Assembly (NCBI GenBank): GCA_020249435.1
Contig: JADCFQ010000030.1
Location: 27,531-91,530 of the forward strand
Direction of reading: 5' to 3'
DNA from: Roseomonas sp.
Lineage (GTDB): Bacteria; Pseudomonadota; Alphaproteobacteria; Acetobacterales; Acetobacteraceae
Length of the DNA: 64,000 bases
Shown: piece after piece, positions 46,280 through 54,414 of the stretch
Numbering within the stretch: position 1 is the stretch's first letter
Layout: every line of letters begins with the position of its first letter
Made by a program: the position numbers and the translations under genes
Notes under the pieces: model-generated
Databases searched by the model: none
Told to the model about the DNA's origin: nothing
The model's input: only the letters and a program-made list of their open reading frames with translations

Positions 46280-46885
46280 TCAGGCAGCCCCCTTCATGGC
46301 GTATTGCAAACGTTGCAACTTGGATTTGATGGAATTGTCGTAAAGGCGGGAACCGATCCGAACGATCAGCCCACCCAGGATGGATTTGTCCACTGTCTCA
46401 GACAGGCGAACATTGGAATAGCCAGCTTCCGTCAGCCGCGCCACGATCTGCGCGCGCTGCGTGTCGCTCAGCGCATGGGCGGTGGTGACTTCAGCGGTTT
46501 GCTGGCCGCGGCGCGCCGCAATCAGCGCGCCAAAGGCATGCGCAACAGCAGGCAGGGCCGAAAGGCGCCGATTGGCGATCAATACGCCAACCAGGTTCCG
46601 CACCTCACCGGTGATGCCGGCGCTTTCCAGGATCTTGAACATGCGTTCACGCTGGATGCGGGCATTGAAGCGCGGATCGGCGATGAAATTGCGCATATCC
46701 GCATTGTCGCGGCAGAGCGCGAACAACGCTTCAAGCTCCGCCCCGATGCGATCAGCGGCGCCGGCTTCCGCCGTGCGCTTGTCATCGGCAAGGTCGAGAA
46801 GCGCCTTGGCATAGCGCGCGGCAACGCCCACAGCGCTGGGCGCCGAAGGCGCGGCCTTATCAAGGGTCTGGTCTGTGGCAGCCAC
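46280..46885 (-). CDS. atpH: F0F1 ATP synthase subunit delta
   Basis: 201-residue peripheral-stalk subunit linking F1 to F0. The [20 protein letters not shown] start, [20 protein letters not shown] mid-region and C-terminal [20 protein letters not shown] then [11 protein letters not shown] are typical OSCP/delta features. The start is GTG at 46885 with ggga upstream; the N-terminus is Ala/Pro-rich. It is the first gene of the F1 operon and lies just downstream of a terminator-like hairpin in the leader (46913-46942). Confidence 0.95.
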   Translation of the reverse strand: MAATDQTLDKAAPSAPSAVGVAARYAKALLDLADDKRTAEAGAADRIGAELEALFALCRDNADMRNFIADPRFNARIQRERMFKILESAGITGEVRNLVGVLIANRRLSALPAVAHAFGALIAARRGQQTAEVTTAHALSDTQRAQIVARLTEAGYSNVRLSETVDKSILGGLIVRIGSRLYDNSIKSKLQRLQYAMKGAA

Positions 46886-46912
46886 GGGTTTTCCCGGTCC
46901 TGTTTCTTGCGC

Positions 46913-46942
46913 GAAAAACGAAAAGCCGGGCGGTCTCCCGGC
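46913..46942 (-). terminator. Terminator-like hairpin in the atp operon leader
   Basis: On the minus strand, GCCGGG / CCCGGC (6 bp, 6-nt loop agaccg; forward 46925-46930 with 46937-46942) is followed by ttttcgttttt (forward 46913-46924). This has the form of an intrinsic terminator and ends only 27 bp before the atpH start. Either it stops read-through from upstream and the atp promoter lies in the short remaining gap, or it acts as an attenuator in the leader. Confidence 0.6.
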
Positions 46943-47124
46943 GCGGGCGGGGCCTTACCATAGGGTTTACCGCACCGCAACCGAGGCAGCGGCATTTTTG
47001 CGCGCTGTTTTGCTTCAATTGCGGAAAATCCGCCGGCCCGCCCGGCTTGACAGTGCTTCAAGCCCAGCCGCAGGCTTTCGCACCAAGGCCGCCAAGGCCC
47101 AAGCAATAAGGAAATGTCTGGACC

Positions 47125-48102
47125 ATGACGCAGAACATCACCCGGCGTGCCGCGCTTTTGGCCGGCAGTGCGGCGGCGCTGCTGCCCCTCCGCCCCGCTT
47201 TTGCTGCCTTTCCGGAACGCGCCATCACGCTTTCGGTGAGTTTTCCGCCAGGCGGGGCCACCGATATCCTCGCCCGAATCCTGGCCCCGCCGCTCAGCGA
47301 GGCTTTGGGCAAGCCAGTGGTGATCGAAAATCGCGGCGGCGCAGGGGCCAATATCGGCATTGGCCATGTCGCCCGCGCGGCCGCGGATGGCTACACGCTG
47401 CTGGTCACCTCCAGCGCTTTTGTTGTCAATCCAAGCCTTTACCGCAACCCGCCCTATGACCCCTTCCGCGATTTCGCGCCCATCAGCACGCTGGGTGCCT
47501 CGCCCAATGTGCTGGCGGTACGCCCCAATAGTGGCATTGCCTCGCTGCAGGATTTGATCGCCCAGGCCAAGGCCAGCCCGGACAAGTTCAATTACGCGAG
47601 CCCCGGGATCGGCACGACGCCCCATCTGGCGGGCGAATTGCTGAAGCTTCGCGCCGGGTTTGACATGCAGCACGTGCCCTTCAGCGGCGCCGGCCCCGCA
47701 ACCCAGGCGGCGCTTGCGGGTACTACCCAGGTGATCAGCGCGGCGCAGGGTTCGGTCATGGCGCAGCTACGTTCGGGCGAATTGCGCGCCATTGTGCAGA
47801 CGGGCGCTACCCGCGCCATTGATCTTCCAGATGTGCCAACCCAGGAAGAATTGGGCATCAAGGACGCCAATTCGGACACTTTTCTGGCGCTCTTCGCCCC
47901 CGCTGCGACTCCGGCGCCTATTCTCGAAATCCTCGCGCGGGAGGTGGTGAAGGCGCTGCAGCGGCCCGAAGTGCAGCAGCGTTACCGCGAAGCCGGCGCC
48001 CCGGTGGTGGGTGGCGGGCCCGAGGAACTCCGCGCCCGAGTCGCGCGCGAAGTGCCGATCTGGCGGGAAGTGATCCAGGTCTCAAAAATCAGCGCGCAGT
48101 AA
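47125..48102 (+). CDS. Tripartite tricarboxylate transporter (Bug) substrate-binding protein
   Basis: 325-residue Bug-family protein. A twin-Arg-like leader TRRAALLAGSAAALLPLRPA then FA precedes RAITLSVSFPPGGATDILAR, VVIENRGGAGANIGIGHVAR and AADGYTLLVTSSAFVVNPSL. It is close in sequence to the Bug protein at 9271-10248 (NPSLYRNPPYDPFRDFAPIS against NPTLFRNPGYDIARDFAPIT; GIGTTPHLAGELLKLRAG against GLGSTPHLTAELLRLRTG), suggesting a recent duplication. It stands alone, divergent from the atp operon. Confidence 0.93.
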   Translation: MTQNITRRAALLAGSAAALLPLRPAFAAFPERAITLSVSFPPGGATDILARILAPPLSEALGKPVVIENRGGAGANIGIGHVARAAADGYTLLVTSSAFVVNPSLYRNPPYDPFRDFAPISTLGASPNVLAVRPNSGIASLQDLIAQAKASPDKFNYASPGIGTTPHLAGELLKLRAGFDMQHVPFSGAGPATQAALAGTTQVISAAQGSVMAQLRSGELRAIVQTGATRAIDLPDVPTQEELGIKDANSDTFLALFAPAATPAPILEILAREVVKALQRPEVQQRYREAGAPVVGGGPEELRARVAREVPIWREVIQVSKISAQ

Positions 48103-48111
48103 AATCAAGAT

Positions 48112-49014
48112 TTATGCACCGCGCCGGGAGACGGTAAGGCGCAGAGCATCGGCATCAAGCACGGCGGGCGCACCGACGAAAACGCACTCTGGGTTGCTGC
48201 CGTGCCCGAGCGGGAGCCCCCCAAGAATGGGAACATTGAGCGCCCCGATATGTTCGCCAACCATGTTCACGGTGTCTTCGCTCACATCGGTGAATTGGCC
48301 GACTGCAACGCCCGCCAAGCCGTCGAAGTGGCCTGCCTTTCGGAGCATCGAGAGTTGGCGGTCGATGGCACCAATCGCTTGATTCACAGCCTCGATGAGA
48401 AGGATGGCCCCGTGGAGCTTGGGCAAGCACCAGCCCGCCGCCGTCGCCACCATATCAAGGTTGCCGCCAATGAGCGGCCCAGAGACTTTTCCCTGTGTGG
48501 TCAGCTTGGCTGTCAGCTCGGTGGCACGGCTGGCCAGCTCGATGGGCGCATCGGTCATCAGTGTTCGCCTCAAGGACGCACCGTCATCAGCATCAAACGG
48601 CGCTCCGTGGATGCCCACCAACCCGCATTTGTCCCAGAGGCTGAGGTGGAGAGCCGAGATGTCGCTGAAGCCAACGAGAAACTTGGGGTCGGCCCTCGCA
48701 GCCGCGAAATCAATTTGATCAGCTATCCGATAAGACCCTTTCCCGCCGCGCGTGGCGATCACCGCTCTCACCGAGGTGTCGCGCAAGGCATCATTCAAGT
48801 CCGTTAGGCGGTCGGTATCGGGGCCAGCAAGATACCCCTGCCTTGCGAACACATGCCCACCAAGCTCTACCTCAAGCCCCCAGCCTCTCAGCCGATCGCG
48901 AACGCGAGAGACGCTGGCTTCATCAGGCGTGCTGGCAGGAGAGATAAGCCGCACCTTGTCGCCAACTCTCAGCTTCTCTGGAAACAGGACCGAAGAGACT
49001 GACGACAGCTCCAT
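48112..49014 (-). CDS. LD-carboxypeptidase (peptidase family S66)
   Basis: 300-residue serine peptidase of the S66 family. The nucleophile Ser lies in LVGFSDISALHLSLWDKCGL near 116, the Glu and His of the S66 triad fit LLIEAVNQAIGAIDRQL (near 208) and GLPLGHGSNPECVFVGAPAV (near 274), and VRLISPASTPDEASVSRVR opens the fold. Family members cleave the tetrapeptide L,D bond of recycled murein, or confer microcin C7 resistance (MccF). No signal peptide, so cytoplasmic. A TetR gene and an 18-bp palindrome (49063-49080) lie upstream. Confidence 0.9.
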   Translation of the reverse strand: MELSSVSSVLFPEKLRVGDKVRLISPASTPDEASVSRVRDRLRGWGLEVELGGHVFARQGYLAGPDTDRLTDLNDALRDTSVRAVIATRGGKGSYRIADQIDFAAARADPKFLVGFSDISALHLSLWDKCGLVGIHGAPFDADDGASLRRTLMTDAPIELASRATELTAKLTTQGKVSGPLIGGNLDMVATAAGWCLPKLHGAILLIEAVNQAIGAIDRQLSMLRKAGHFDGLAGVAVGQFTDVSEDTVNMVGEHIGALNVPILGGLPLGHGSNPECVFVGAPAVLDADALRLTVSRRGA

Positions 49015-49062
49015 AGGTGAATTTTCTCACATGCCGACCGCTTCGCCAACCTGTCGAACATA

Positions 49063-49080
49063 ACGAGACATCAGTCTCGT
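49063..49080. promoter_or_regulatory. 18-bp perfect palindrome between TetR and LD-carboxypeptidase genes
   Basis: ACGAGAC-atca-GTCTCGT: two perfect 7-bp arms with a 4-bp spacer. It lies 49 bp upstream of the LD-carboxypeptidase start and 18 bp past the TetR stop. It may be an operator, or a weak terminator for tetR (ttatgtt follows on the minus strand). Confidence 0.45.
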
Positions 49081-49098
49081 CGTGTCCATGTGCATAAA

Positions 49099-49785
49099 TC
49101 AGGGTTTTCGCGGCATGGGCGGGGCGGGTTCAGCCGGCGCCGGGGCGGAAAGCCCGGCGCAGAGGAAGGGCAGGATCTGTTCCACCGCCATGTCGAAATC
49201 GCCCGAATCGCAAACCCCGCCCGACATCATCTCGAGCCGGCCAGACCGCAACAGGGTGTAGCGATAGGCGCCCATCATGAAATAGAGCCGCCAATAAAGC
49301 ACTTCCGGCGGCAGATGGGGCAGCACGCGGCGGAAGGCTTCCACATAGGCAAGCGTCGTGTCGTCATAGACCGTGCTGAGCACTTCCTTTGAGATATCAT
49401 CGGGTTCCGTGTTCAGCCGGGCATGCATCCGCATGGTGGCACGGCCTTCGGGGGTTTTGCCATTCAACATGAAGGGGGTGACGAAGGCGCGGACCAGCAC
49501 TTCAAGCGGGATGCGGCCCTCGGGCCAGGTGGCCTTGGCCCCTTCCAAGGCCCGGCGACGCGCTGCCGTGACCTGCTCCGCCCCGCGCAAATAGGCGGCG
49601 CGAAACAAATCCCGCTTGGACCCGAAGTAGTAGTGCAACTGCGCCAGATTGACCCCGGCGGCGAGCGCAATGGCGCGGGTGGAGGCACCCGTATAGCCAT
49701 GATCGGCAAAGAGCATTTGCGCGACATCCAAAATCCGGTCGCGCACACTGGCTGAAGGATCAATCGGGGCGAGCAGGCTGGTCAT
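49099..49785 (-). CDS. TetR-family transcriptional regulator
   Basis: 228-residue repressor. The N-terminal helix-turn-helix reads RDRILDVAQMLFADHGYTGA then STRAIALAAGVNLAQLHYYF and GSKRDLFRAAY, close to the TetR/AcrR consensus. The larger C-terminal domain (ALEGAKATWPEGRIPLEVLV) matches the C-terminal ligand-binding region of CerR-type regulators. The ATG at 49785 was preferred to 49848 for the MTSLLAPIDPSASVRDRIL start. It diverges from a flavin-dependent oxygenase-like gene, with a TetR-operator-like palindrome between them. Confidence 0.9.
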   Translation of the reverse strand: MTSLLAPIDPSASVRDRILDVAQMLFADHGYTGASTRAIALAAGVNLAQLHYYFGSKRDLFRAAYLRGAEQVTAARRRALEGAKATWPEGRIPLEVLVRAFVTPFMLNGKTPEGRATMRMHARLNTEPDDISKEVLSTVYDDTTLAYVEAFRRVLPHLPPEVLYWRLYFMMGAYRYTLLRSGRLEMMSGGVCDSGDFDMAVEQILPFLCAGLSAPAPAEPAPPMPRKP

Positions 49786-49889
49786 GGGCTCCGGGCTTTG
49801 GTCAGGCGACCGATATGGGCAATCTAGGCCGATTCGCCGCCAGGGCAACCAGGAGGCTGGAAATTGACGGAAATCACCCGGCGCGGTAC

Positions 49890-49905
49890 TTGGTCAAGTG
49901 ACTGA
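49890..49905. promoter_or_regulatory. Candidate TetR-type operator
   Basis: TTGGTCA-ag-TGACTGA is an imperfect inverted repeat (5 of 7 positions symmetric) in the divergent region between the TetR gene (start 49785) and the flavin-dependent oxygenase-like gene (start 49977). Many TetR operators have the form TTGGTCAnnTGACCAA. Position and form are suggestive only. Confidence 0.35.
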
Positions 49906-49976
49906 TTGACGCGGGGCTGAGACAGCGCCTTGACCCAATGGCGCCTGCCGGCCCGAAAGCGGGAGGAAGCCGTGGC

Positions 49977-51179
49977 ATGAGTGCAGCGCAGGAAATCACC
50001 CAATCCGGCTATGTCGGCGGCGAAGCCCCGGCGGAGCGGGCCAAGCGCATCGCCCCCATCATCGCGGCCCATGCTGGCCAGATTGAGCGCGACCGCGCCT
50101 TGCCGAAGGAATTGCTGGACGCGCTGCATGGCGCGGCGCTGTTCCGCACCCTGCTGCCCCGCGCCTTCCGGGGTGAGGAAGTGCCGCTGCAGGATTTCGT
50201 GCAAATGCAGATCGTGATCGCCGCCGCTGATGCCAGCACCGCTTGGTGTGTCGGGCAGGCATCCGGCTGTTCCATGGCGGCGGCCTATTTGAAGCCCGAA
50301 ATCGCCTATGAGATTTGGGGTGCTGACCCGCGCGCCGTGCTCGCCTGGGGCATGGGGCCGCAATCGCGCGCCGTTGTTGTTGATGGCGGCTATCTGGTGA
50401 CCGGCAAGTGGCATTTTGCCAGCGGCAGCCGGCACTGCACCTGGCTTGGTGGCCATTGCAAGGTTGTCGAACGCGACGGGTCGCTCCGCGCCGATGCCGA
50501 AGGCAACCCGATTGATCGCACCATGCTCTTCAAGCGCGAAGTGCCCAAGATCACCGATAATTGGCGCGTGATGGGCCTGCGCGGCACCGGCAGCGACACT
50601 TATGAGGTGAAGGATCTTTTTGTGCCGGATGATTACACGGTGCAGCGGGATTTGCCGATCAATCGGCAAACCGGCGGCGCATTGTATCATTTCACCACGA
50701 CGCATGCCTATGCGTCGGGCTTCGCCGGCGTGGCGCTTGGGATTTGCCGCGGCATGCTGGATGAATTCATCAAGCTCGCATCAGACAAGACGCCGGCAGC
50801 GTCCACGCGCCCGATGCGCGATAGCCATGTCATTCAAAGCCTGGTGGCGCGGTGTGAGGCGCGTTGGCGTTCCGCGCGCAGCCTATTGCTTGAGACGCTA
50901 CGCGAATGCTGGCCGCGCGCAGAAGCGGGGCTTGAAATGACGAATGATGAACGCGTTTCGATCCGCCTTGCTTCCACCTTCGCCATTCAGACATCGCGCG
51001 AGGTTGTTGAATTGATCTATCAGGAAGCCGGCTCCACCGCGATTTTCGAAGACAATCCTTTCGAACGGCGCTTCCGCGATATCCATGCGGTCAGCCAACA
51101 GGTGCAAGGCCGCAGCGCGCATTTTGAGGCGGTGGGGCAGCATCTGCTGGGGCAGACGCCGCATGCGCGCTTCCTGTAA
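49977..51179 (+). CDS. Acyl-CoA-dehydrogenase-fold flavin protein (group D monooxygenase-like)
   Basis: 400 residues of the acyl-CoA dehydrogenase superfamily, in the HpaB/DszC-like branch. Landmarks are ALFRTLLPRAFRGEEVPLQD, IVIAAADASTAWCVGQASGC, the VTGKWHFASGSRHCTWLGGH segment and VMGLRGTGSDTYEVKDLFVP. The catalytic Glu of true acyl-CoA dehydrogenases is not evident, which favours a reduced-flavin oxygenase needing a partner reductase. The ATG at 49977 follows gggaggaag. It is divergent from the TetR gene. Substrate unknown. Confidence 0.85.
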   Translation: MSAAQEITQSGYVGGEAPAERAKRIAPIIAAHAGQIERDRALPKELLDALHGAALFRTLLPRAFRGEEVPLQDFVQMQIVIAAADASTAWCVGQASGCSMAAAYLKPEIAYEIWGADPRAVLAWGMGPQSRAVVVDGGYLVTGKWHFASGSRHCTWLGGHCKVVERDGSLRADAEGNPIDRTMLFKREVPKITDNWRVMGLRGTGSDTYEVKDLFVPDDYTVQRDLPINRQTGGALYHFTTTHAYASGFAGVALGICRGMLDEFIKLASDKTPAASTRPMRDSHVIQSLVARCEARWRSARSLLLETLRECWPRAEAGLEMTNDERVSIRLASTFAIQTSREVVELIYQEAGSTAIFEDNPFERRFRDIHAVSQQVQGRSAHFEAVGQHLLGQTPHARFL

Positions 51180-51302
51180 GGGACCAGAACTGAGTTTGGC
51201 CCGGCCCGAAAGGCTAACGACCGCCGAAGGCGGGCGCGAGCCCGAATGGGCGACGCCGCTTATGCGGCGAAGCCAAGCGCGCGGAGGCGCGCGCCGGCGT
51301 TC

Positions 51303-51359
51303 GAGCATTTTCAAGCCAAGCGAAATCGCTTGGCGGCTCGGAAAATGCGATCAAACAAA
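51303..51359 (+). repeat. Dispersed nested palindrome, copy C
   Basis: gagcattttcaag, inner stem CCAAGCG (51316-51322), loop aaat, CGCTTGG (51327-51333), then cggctcggaaaatgcg and tail CGATCAAACAAA (51348-51359). Outer arms gcattttc / gaaaatgc pair perfectly. It occupies the gap between the flavin-dependent oxygenase-like gene and the VOC gene. A downstream hairpin gcggatcg gcaa cgatccgc lies at about 51371-51390. Confidence 0.8.
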
Positions 51360-51415
51360 TGGCACTTAGGGCGGATCGGCAACGATCCGCGTCATTGTAA
51401 AAGGAGGAAGTTACC

Positions 51416-51820
51416 ATGGGCCTGCACGGTCTGAACCACTACACAATCCGTCCGGTGGATCTGGAAGCCACCAAGGATTTTTATGAGAAGATCCTTGGGC
51501 TTGAACTGGGCTATCGCCCGCCGCTGACCTTCCCTGGCTATTGGCTCTATTGTGGCGATAACCCGACCGTCCATTTGATCGGTGATCGCCAGGGCGAGGA
51601 AGGGCTACCCGAACGCAAGGTTGGCCATACGGGCTTGGTGGATCACATCGCCTTTTCCTGCACCGGGCTTGCCGCCATGCGCGCGCATTTGGACAAGCAC
51701 AAGGTGACCTATACGGCGCGCGTCATTCCGCGCGATCGGCAGACGCAAATCTTCCTGCATGATCCCAATGGTGTGGCGGTGGAGCTGAACTACCCGCCCG
51801 AGGAAACCCCGCCGGACTGA
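51416..51820 (+). CDS. VOC-family (glyoxalase/dioxygenase fold) protein
   Basis: 134-residue vicinal-oxygen-chelate protein. Two beta-alpha-beta-beta-beta units are visible: LNHYTIRPVDLEATKDFYEK with LGLELGYRPPL, and HTGLVDHIAFSCTGLAAMRA with DPNGVAVELNY. Likely metal ligands are the His of LNHYTI, the His of LVDHIAF and the Glu of VAVELNY. An aaaggaggaag ribosome site lies just before the ATG. It overlaps the convergent ArsR gene by 31 bp. Substrate unknown; a glutathione- or catechol-type reaction is possible. Confidence 0.9.
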   Translation: MGLHGLNHYTIRPVDLEATKDFYEKILGLELGYRPPLTFPGYWLYCGDNPTVHLIGDRQGEEGLPERKVGHTGLVDHIAFSCTGLAAMRAHLDKHKVTYTARVIPRDRQTQIFLHDPNGVAVELNYPPEETPPD

Positions 51821-52155
51821 TCAGGCGCGTCGCAAAACAGGCGGTGCAGCGTCTGCAGCACTGCCTCGGCCTTTGGGTCCGCCAGGCGATAATAGATCAC
51901 CGTGCCGGCGCGGCGGGTGGCGACCAGCCCCTCATCACGCAGCAGGGCCAAATGCTGTGACAGCGCCGATTGCGACAGCCCGACATTGGCGGCGAGGTCA
52001 TTGACGGATTTCTCGCCCGCCGCGACCAGATCGCACAGCACCAAAAGCCGCCTTTCATTGGCCAGCGCGCGGAGCAACCGCGCCGCGAGCGCGGCATTTT
52101 CGGCAAGCCGCGCGGCGTCCTCCGCTTCCGGGAGAGGGGACAAGACGTCACTCAT
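51790..52155 (-). CDS. ArsR-family regulator with SqrR/BigR-type cysteine pair
   Basis: 121-residue winged-helix regulator. The recognition region reads SVNDLAANVGLSQSALSQHL and the wing ATRRAGTVIYYRLADPKAE. Cys41 (RLLVLCDL) and Cys108 (LHRLFCD) sit where SqrR and BigR carry their persulfide-sensing dithiol (41 and 107 in SqrR, from memory). No CxC metal motif is present. It is divergent from the zinc operon with a Zur-type palindrome between them, and its 3' end overlaps the VOC gene. A sulfide/redox-sensing role is inferred; metal sensing cannot be excluded. Confidence 0.85.
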   Translation of the reverse strand: MSDVLSPLPEAEDAARLAENAALAARLLRALANERRLLVLCDLVAAGEKSVNDLAANVGLSQSALSQHLALLRDEGLVATRRAGTVIYYRLADPKAEAVLQTLHRLFCDAPDQSGGVSSGG

Positions 52156-52212
52156 GCGTTGAGTTTAGCCCTTTACCAAGGGCAGGGCCATGGCGCTTGA
52201 CAGACGCGCGTT

Positions 52213-52229
52213 ATGTTACATTATAACAT
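52213..52229. promoter_or_regulatory. Zur-type operator (zinc uptake regulator box)
   Basis: ATGTTAcattaTAACAT: perfect 6-bp inverted half-sites around a 5-bp centre, in an AT-rich patch within GC-rich DNA. The sequence matches the alphaproteobacterial Zur box style (TGTTATanTATAACA). It lies 29 bp upstream of the zinc-binding protein start and downstream of the divergent ArsR start. Zur itself is not encoded in the window. Confidence 0.75.
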
Positions 52230-52257
52230 TCCATTGTGATGTTGAAGGCTTCCGCCC

Positions 52258-53208
52258 ATGTTGCGCCGCACCGTCCTATTCGCCCCCTTGCTATTGCTGG
52301 CCCGGCCCGCGCCCGCGCAGCAGCGGCAATCGGTTGTCGCTTCCTTTTCCATCCTGGCGGATATGACGCGCCAGATCGCCGGGGACCGGATTGCGCTCCG
52401 CGCCATTGCCGGGGCTGATCAGGATGCGCATGGCTTTCAGCCCAAGCCGTCAGATGCCGCCACGCTTGCCAATGCTGCGGTCGTCATCCGCAATGGGCTC
52501 GGCTTTGAAGGCTGGCTGGATCGCATGATCCGGTCCTCTGGCTTCAAGGGCACCCTGGTGACCACCACGGATGGCATCACGCCCCGCATGATGGAGGCGC
52601 ATCATCACCATCACGGGCATGACCATGGCGGTGCCGGGCGACGGCATAATCATTCGGTCGGCCCGCGCCGGGTGCCAGACCCGCATGCCTGGCAGGATCT
52701 GGGCCTGGCGCCGCACTATATCCGCAACATTACTGCCGGGCTGGTTGCCGCCGATCCGGGCAATGAGGCGCATTATCGCCGCAATGCGGAAGCCTATGCC
52801 GCGCGGCTTGCGGCACTGGACCAATGGGTGCGCGCGGAAATCGCCAAGGTGCCGGCAGCGCGGCGCAAAATTGTCACCAGCCACGATGCCTTCGGCTATT
52901 TCGGGGAAGCCTATGGCGTGCGCTTCCTGGCACCCCAGGGCGTTTCCACCGAGGCCGAGCCCTCGGCCGCCGAGGTTGGGCGGCTTATTCGCCTGATCAA
53001 GGCAGAGAATATCACCGCCCTTTTCATGGAAAACATGAGCAACCCTGCCACGCTGCAACGCATTGCGCAGGAAACGGGCCTGCGGGTGCGCGGGCGGCTT
53101 TATGCCGATGCGCTTTCCGCCGAAGCCGGCCCGGCGCCGACCTATGAAGCCATGTTCCGGCATAATGTCTCGCTGATGGTGCCGGCGATGCGGGGGGACG
53201 CCGCATGA
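52258..53208 (+). CDS. Zinc ABC transporter substrate-binding protein (AztC/ZnuA type)
   Basis: 316-residue periplasmic metal-binding protein. A signal peptide (MLRRTVLFAPLLLLARPAPA) precedes the TroA fold. Predicted zinc ligands are His58 (DAHGFQPKPSD), His143 (DPHAWQDL), His209 (TSHDAFGYFG) and Asp284 (YADALSAEAGP). A His-rich loop (HHHHHGHDHGG..HNH, about 115-132) is typical of zinc chaperoning binding proteins. It heads a four-gene operon behind a Zur box and overlaps the next gene by 4 bp. Its ATPase and permease are presumably those at 7562-9178. Confidence 0.95.
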   Translation: MLRRTVLFAPLLLLARPAPAQQRQSVVASFSILADMTRQIAGDRIALRAIAGADQDAHGFQPKPSDAATLANAAVVIRNGLGFEGWLDRMIRSSGFKGTLVTTTDGITPRMMEAHHHHHGHDHGGAGRRHNHSVGPRRVPDPHAWQDLGLAPHYIRNITAGLVAADPGNEAHYRRNAEAYAARLAALDQWVRAEIAKVPAARRKIVTSHDAFGYFGEAYGVRFLAPQGVSTEAEPSAAEVGRLIRLIKAENITALFMENMSNPATLQRIAQETGLRVRGRLYADALSAEAGPAPTYEAMFRHNVSLMVPAMRGDAA

Positions 53209-54401
53209 TTATGACCAGCCTTCGCAACCTGGCCCTTGGCGTGATTGCAAGCCTTGGCGCCTTGACCACCGCCATGGCCCAGGGCTTCACACCGCATGTT
53301 TCGGGTGAGGCTGATCTTGGGCTTTACGGTGTTTCTACCTTCAACGCCAAGGATTCCGCCCGGCGTGGCACCAGCCTTTATCTGTTCGGTGAAGTCGCCA
53401 CCGGTTTTCACATCGCGCCCGGGCTTTCGCTGCAAACCGTGGTGGCGTTTGAACCGATCGGGGAAGGCGATGCCCTGGGCGGCTTCCCGATGGATGGCGT
53501 GATCGGCTTTCGCCGCCAATCTGCCTTCCTGGAAGCGTTTTTCGCGGAATGGAAACCGGATGATGCCCTCACGCTTTATGGCGGGCGCTTCGTGGCACCC
53601 TTCAGCCGCGGTCATCATGATTTTCCCGGTATCCTGACCCGTATCCGCGCGCATGAAGTGCAGATGATCGGCGATGCCATGGGTGTGGGTGGCACCTGGA
53701 ATTTCCTTTCCGATCCGCGCCTTGGTGAGCATGACATTTCCGCCGCCGCCTTCACGCTTGATCGCACCTTTTTGTCCTCAACCTGGCTGACGCGCCGACG
53801 CTGCTGTGATGAACGGTATGAGCGCTATAATCGCAACACCGAACAACAAGGCGGGCCTGCCAATAACGGGCAGATGGATAATTTCGCCCTGTCTTTGGAT
53901 GGCGATAAATTCGATTTTGCGCCGGGGCTTTCCTATCAGCTTTCGATGGTCTCCCGCGCGGCGGGCAAGGAAGATGGCACGGCGCGCGAATGGGGCTATT
54001 CCGCTGCCTTGCGCTATGAACAGCGCTGGTCAGCGGCGCATCGCACGCTGTTCTTTGCTGAAGCGGTGCAATTCCGCAACGCCGATGGCCGACCACGCTT
54101 TGAAAGCGAAACTGGCGATGAAACCACCATTGCCGAACGGCGCAGTTTCACGACACTTGGCGCGCAGCATCGCCTTGATGAATGGCGCGGCACGCTCGCC
54201 TGGCAGCGCGATCAGCGCAAGCGCAGCGTGGATACGCTGCCCACGGAAAACTACCTGGAAGCTTCCATCGGGCGCGATATCGGCCATGGCTTCGGGCTTG
54301 ATGTCGGCTACCAATATGGCAGGCAATTGATTGAGGAATCAGGCCAGCTTGGCACCACCCATGCGGTGCTGGCGCGGCTTTCCTGGCGCGGTGGGTTTTG
54401 A
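53205..54401 (+). CDS. Predicted outer-membrane beta-barrel in the zinc operon
   Basis: 398 residues with a signal peptide (LALGVIASLGALTTAMAQG) and a protein rich in alternating hydrophobic/aromatic strands. It ends in LARLSWRGGF, a C-terminal Phe as required for BAM-dependent barrels. Strand-like segments include LTLYGGRFVAPFSRGHHDFP and LSYQLSMVSRAAGKEDGTAR. A Cys-Cys pair occurs in a presumed loop (RRRCCDERYERYNRN). It is translationally coupled to the zinc-binding protein and followed by DUF1826 and CobW. I infer a porin for zinc or zinc-chelate entry; no family name is recognised. Confidence 0.75.
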   Translation: MIMTSLRNLALGVIASLGALTTAMAQGFTPHVSGEADLGLYGVSTFNAKDSARRGTSLYLFGEVATGFHIAPGLSLQTVVAFEPIGEGDALGGFPMDGVIGFRRQSAFLEAFFAEWKPDDALTLYGGRFVAPFSRGHHDFPGILTRIRAHEVQMIGDAMGVGGTWNFLSDPRLGEHDISAAAFTLDRTFLSSTWLTRRRCCDERYERYNRNTEQQGGPANNGQMDNFALSLDGDKFDFAPGLSYQLSMVSRAAGKEDGTAREWGYSAALRYEQRWSAAHRTLFFAEAVQFRNADGRPRFESETGDETTIAERRSFTTLGAQHRLDEWRGTLAWQRDQRKRSVDTLPTENYLEASIGRDIGHGFGLDVGYQYGRQLIEESGQLGTTHAVLARLSWRGGF

Positions 54402-54414
54402 GGAACGCCGGACC

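Noticed and set aside
45369..46343. 324-codon plus-strand open frame antisense to atpA
   Set aside because: Shadow of atpA; composition is that of a complementary-strand reading and no protein family character is seen.
53205..54401. AztD-type zinc chaperone
   Set aside because: AztD is a soluble beta-propeller; this protein has barrel-like alternating strands and a C-terminal Phe, arguing for an outer-membrane protein.
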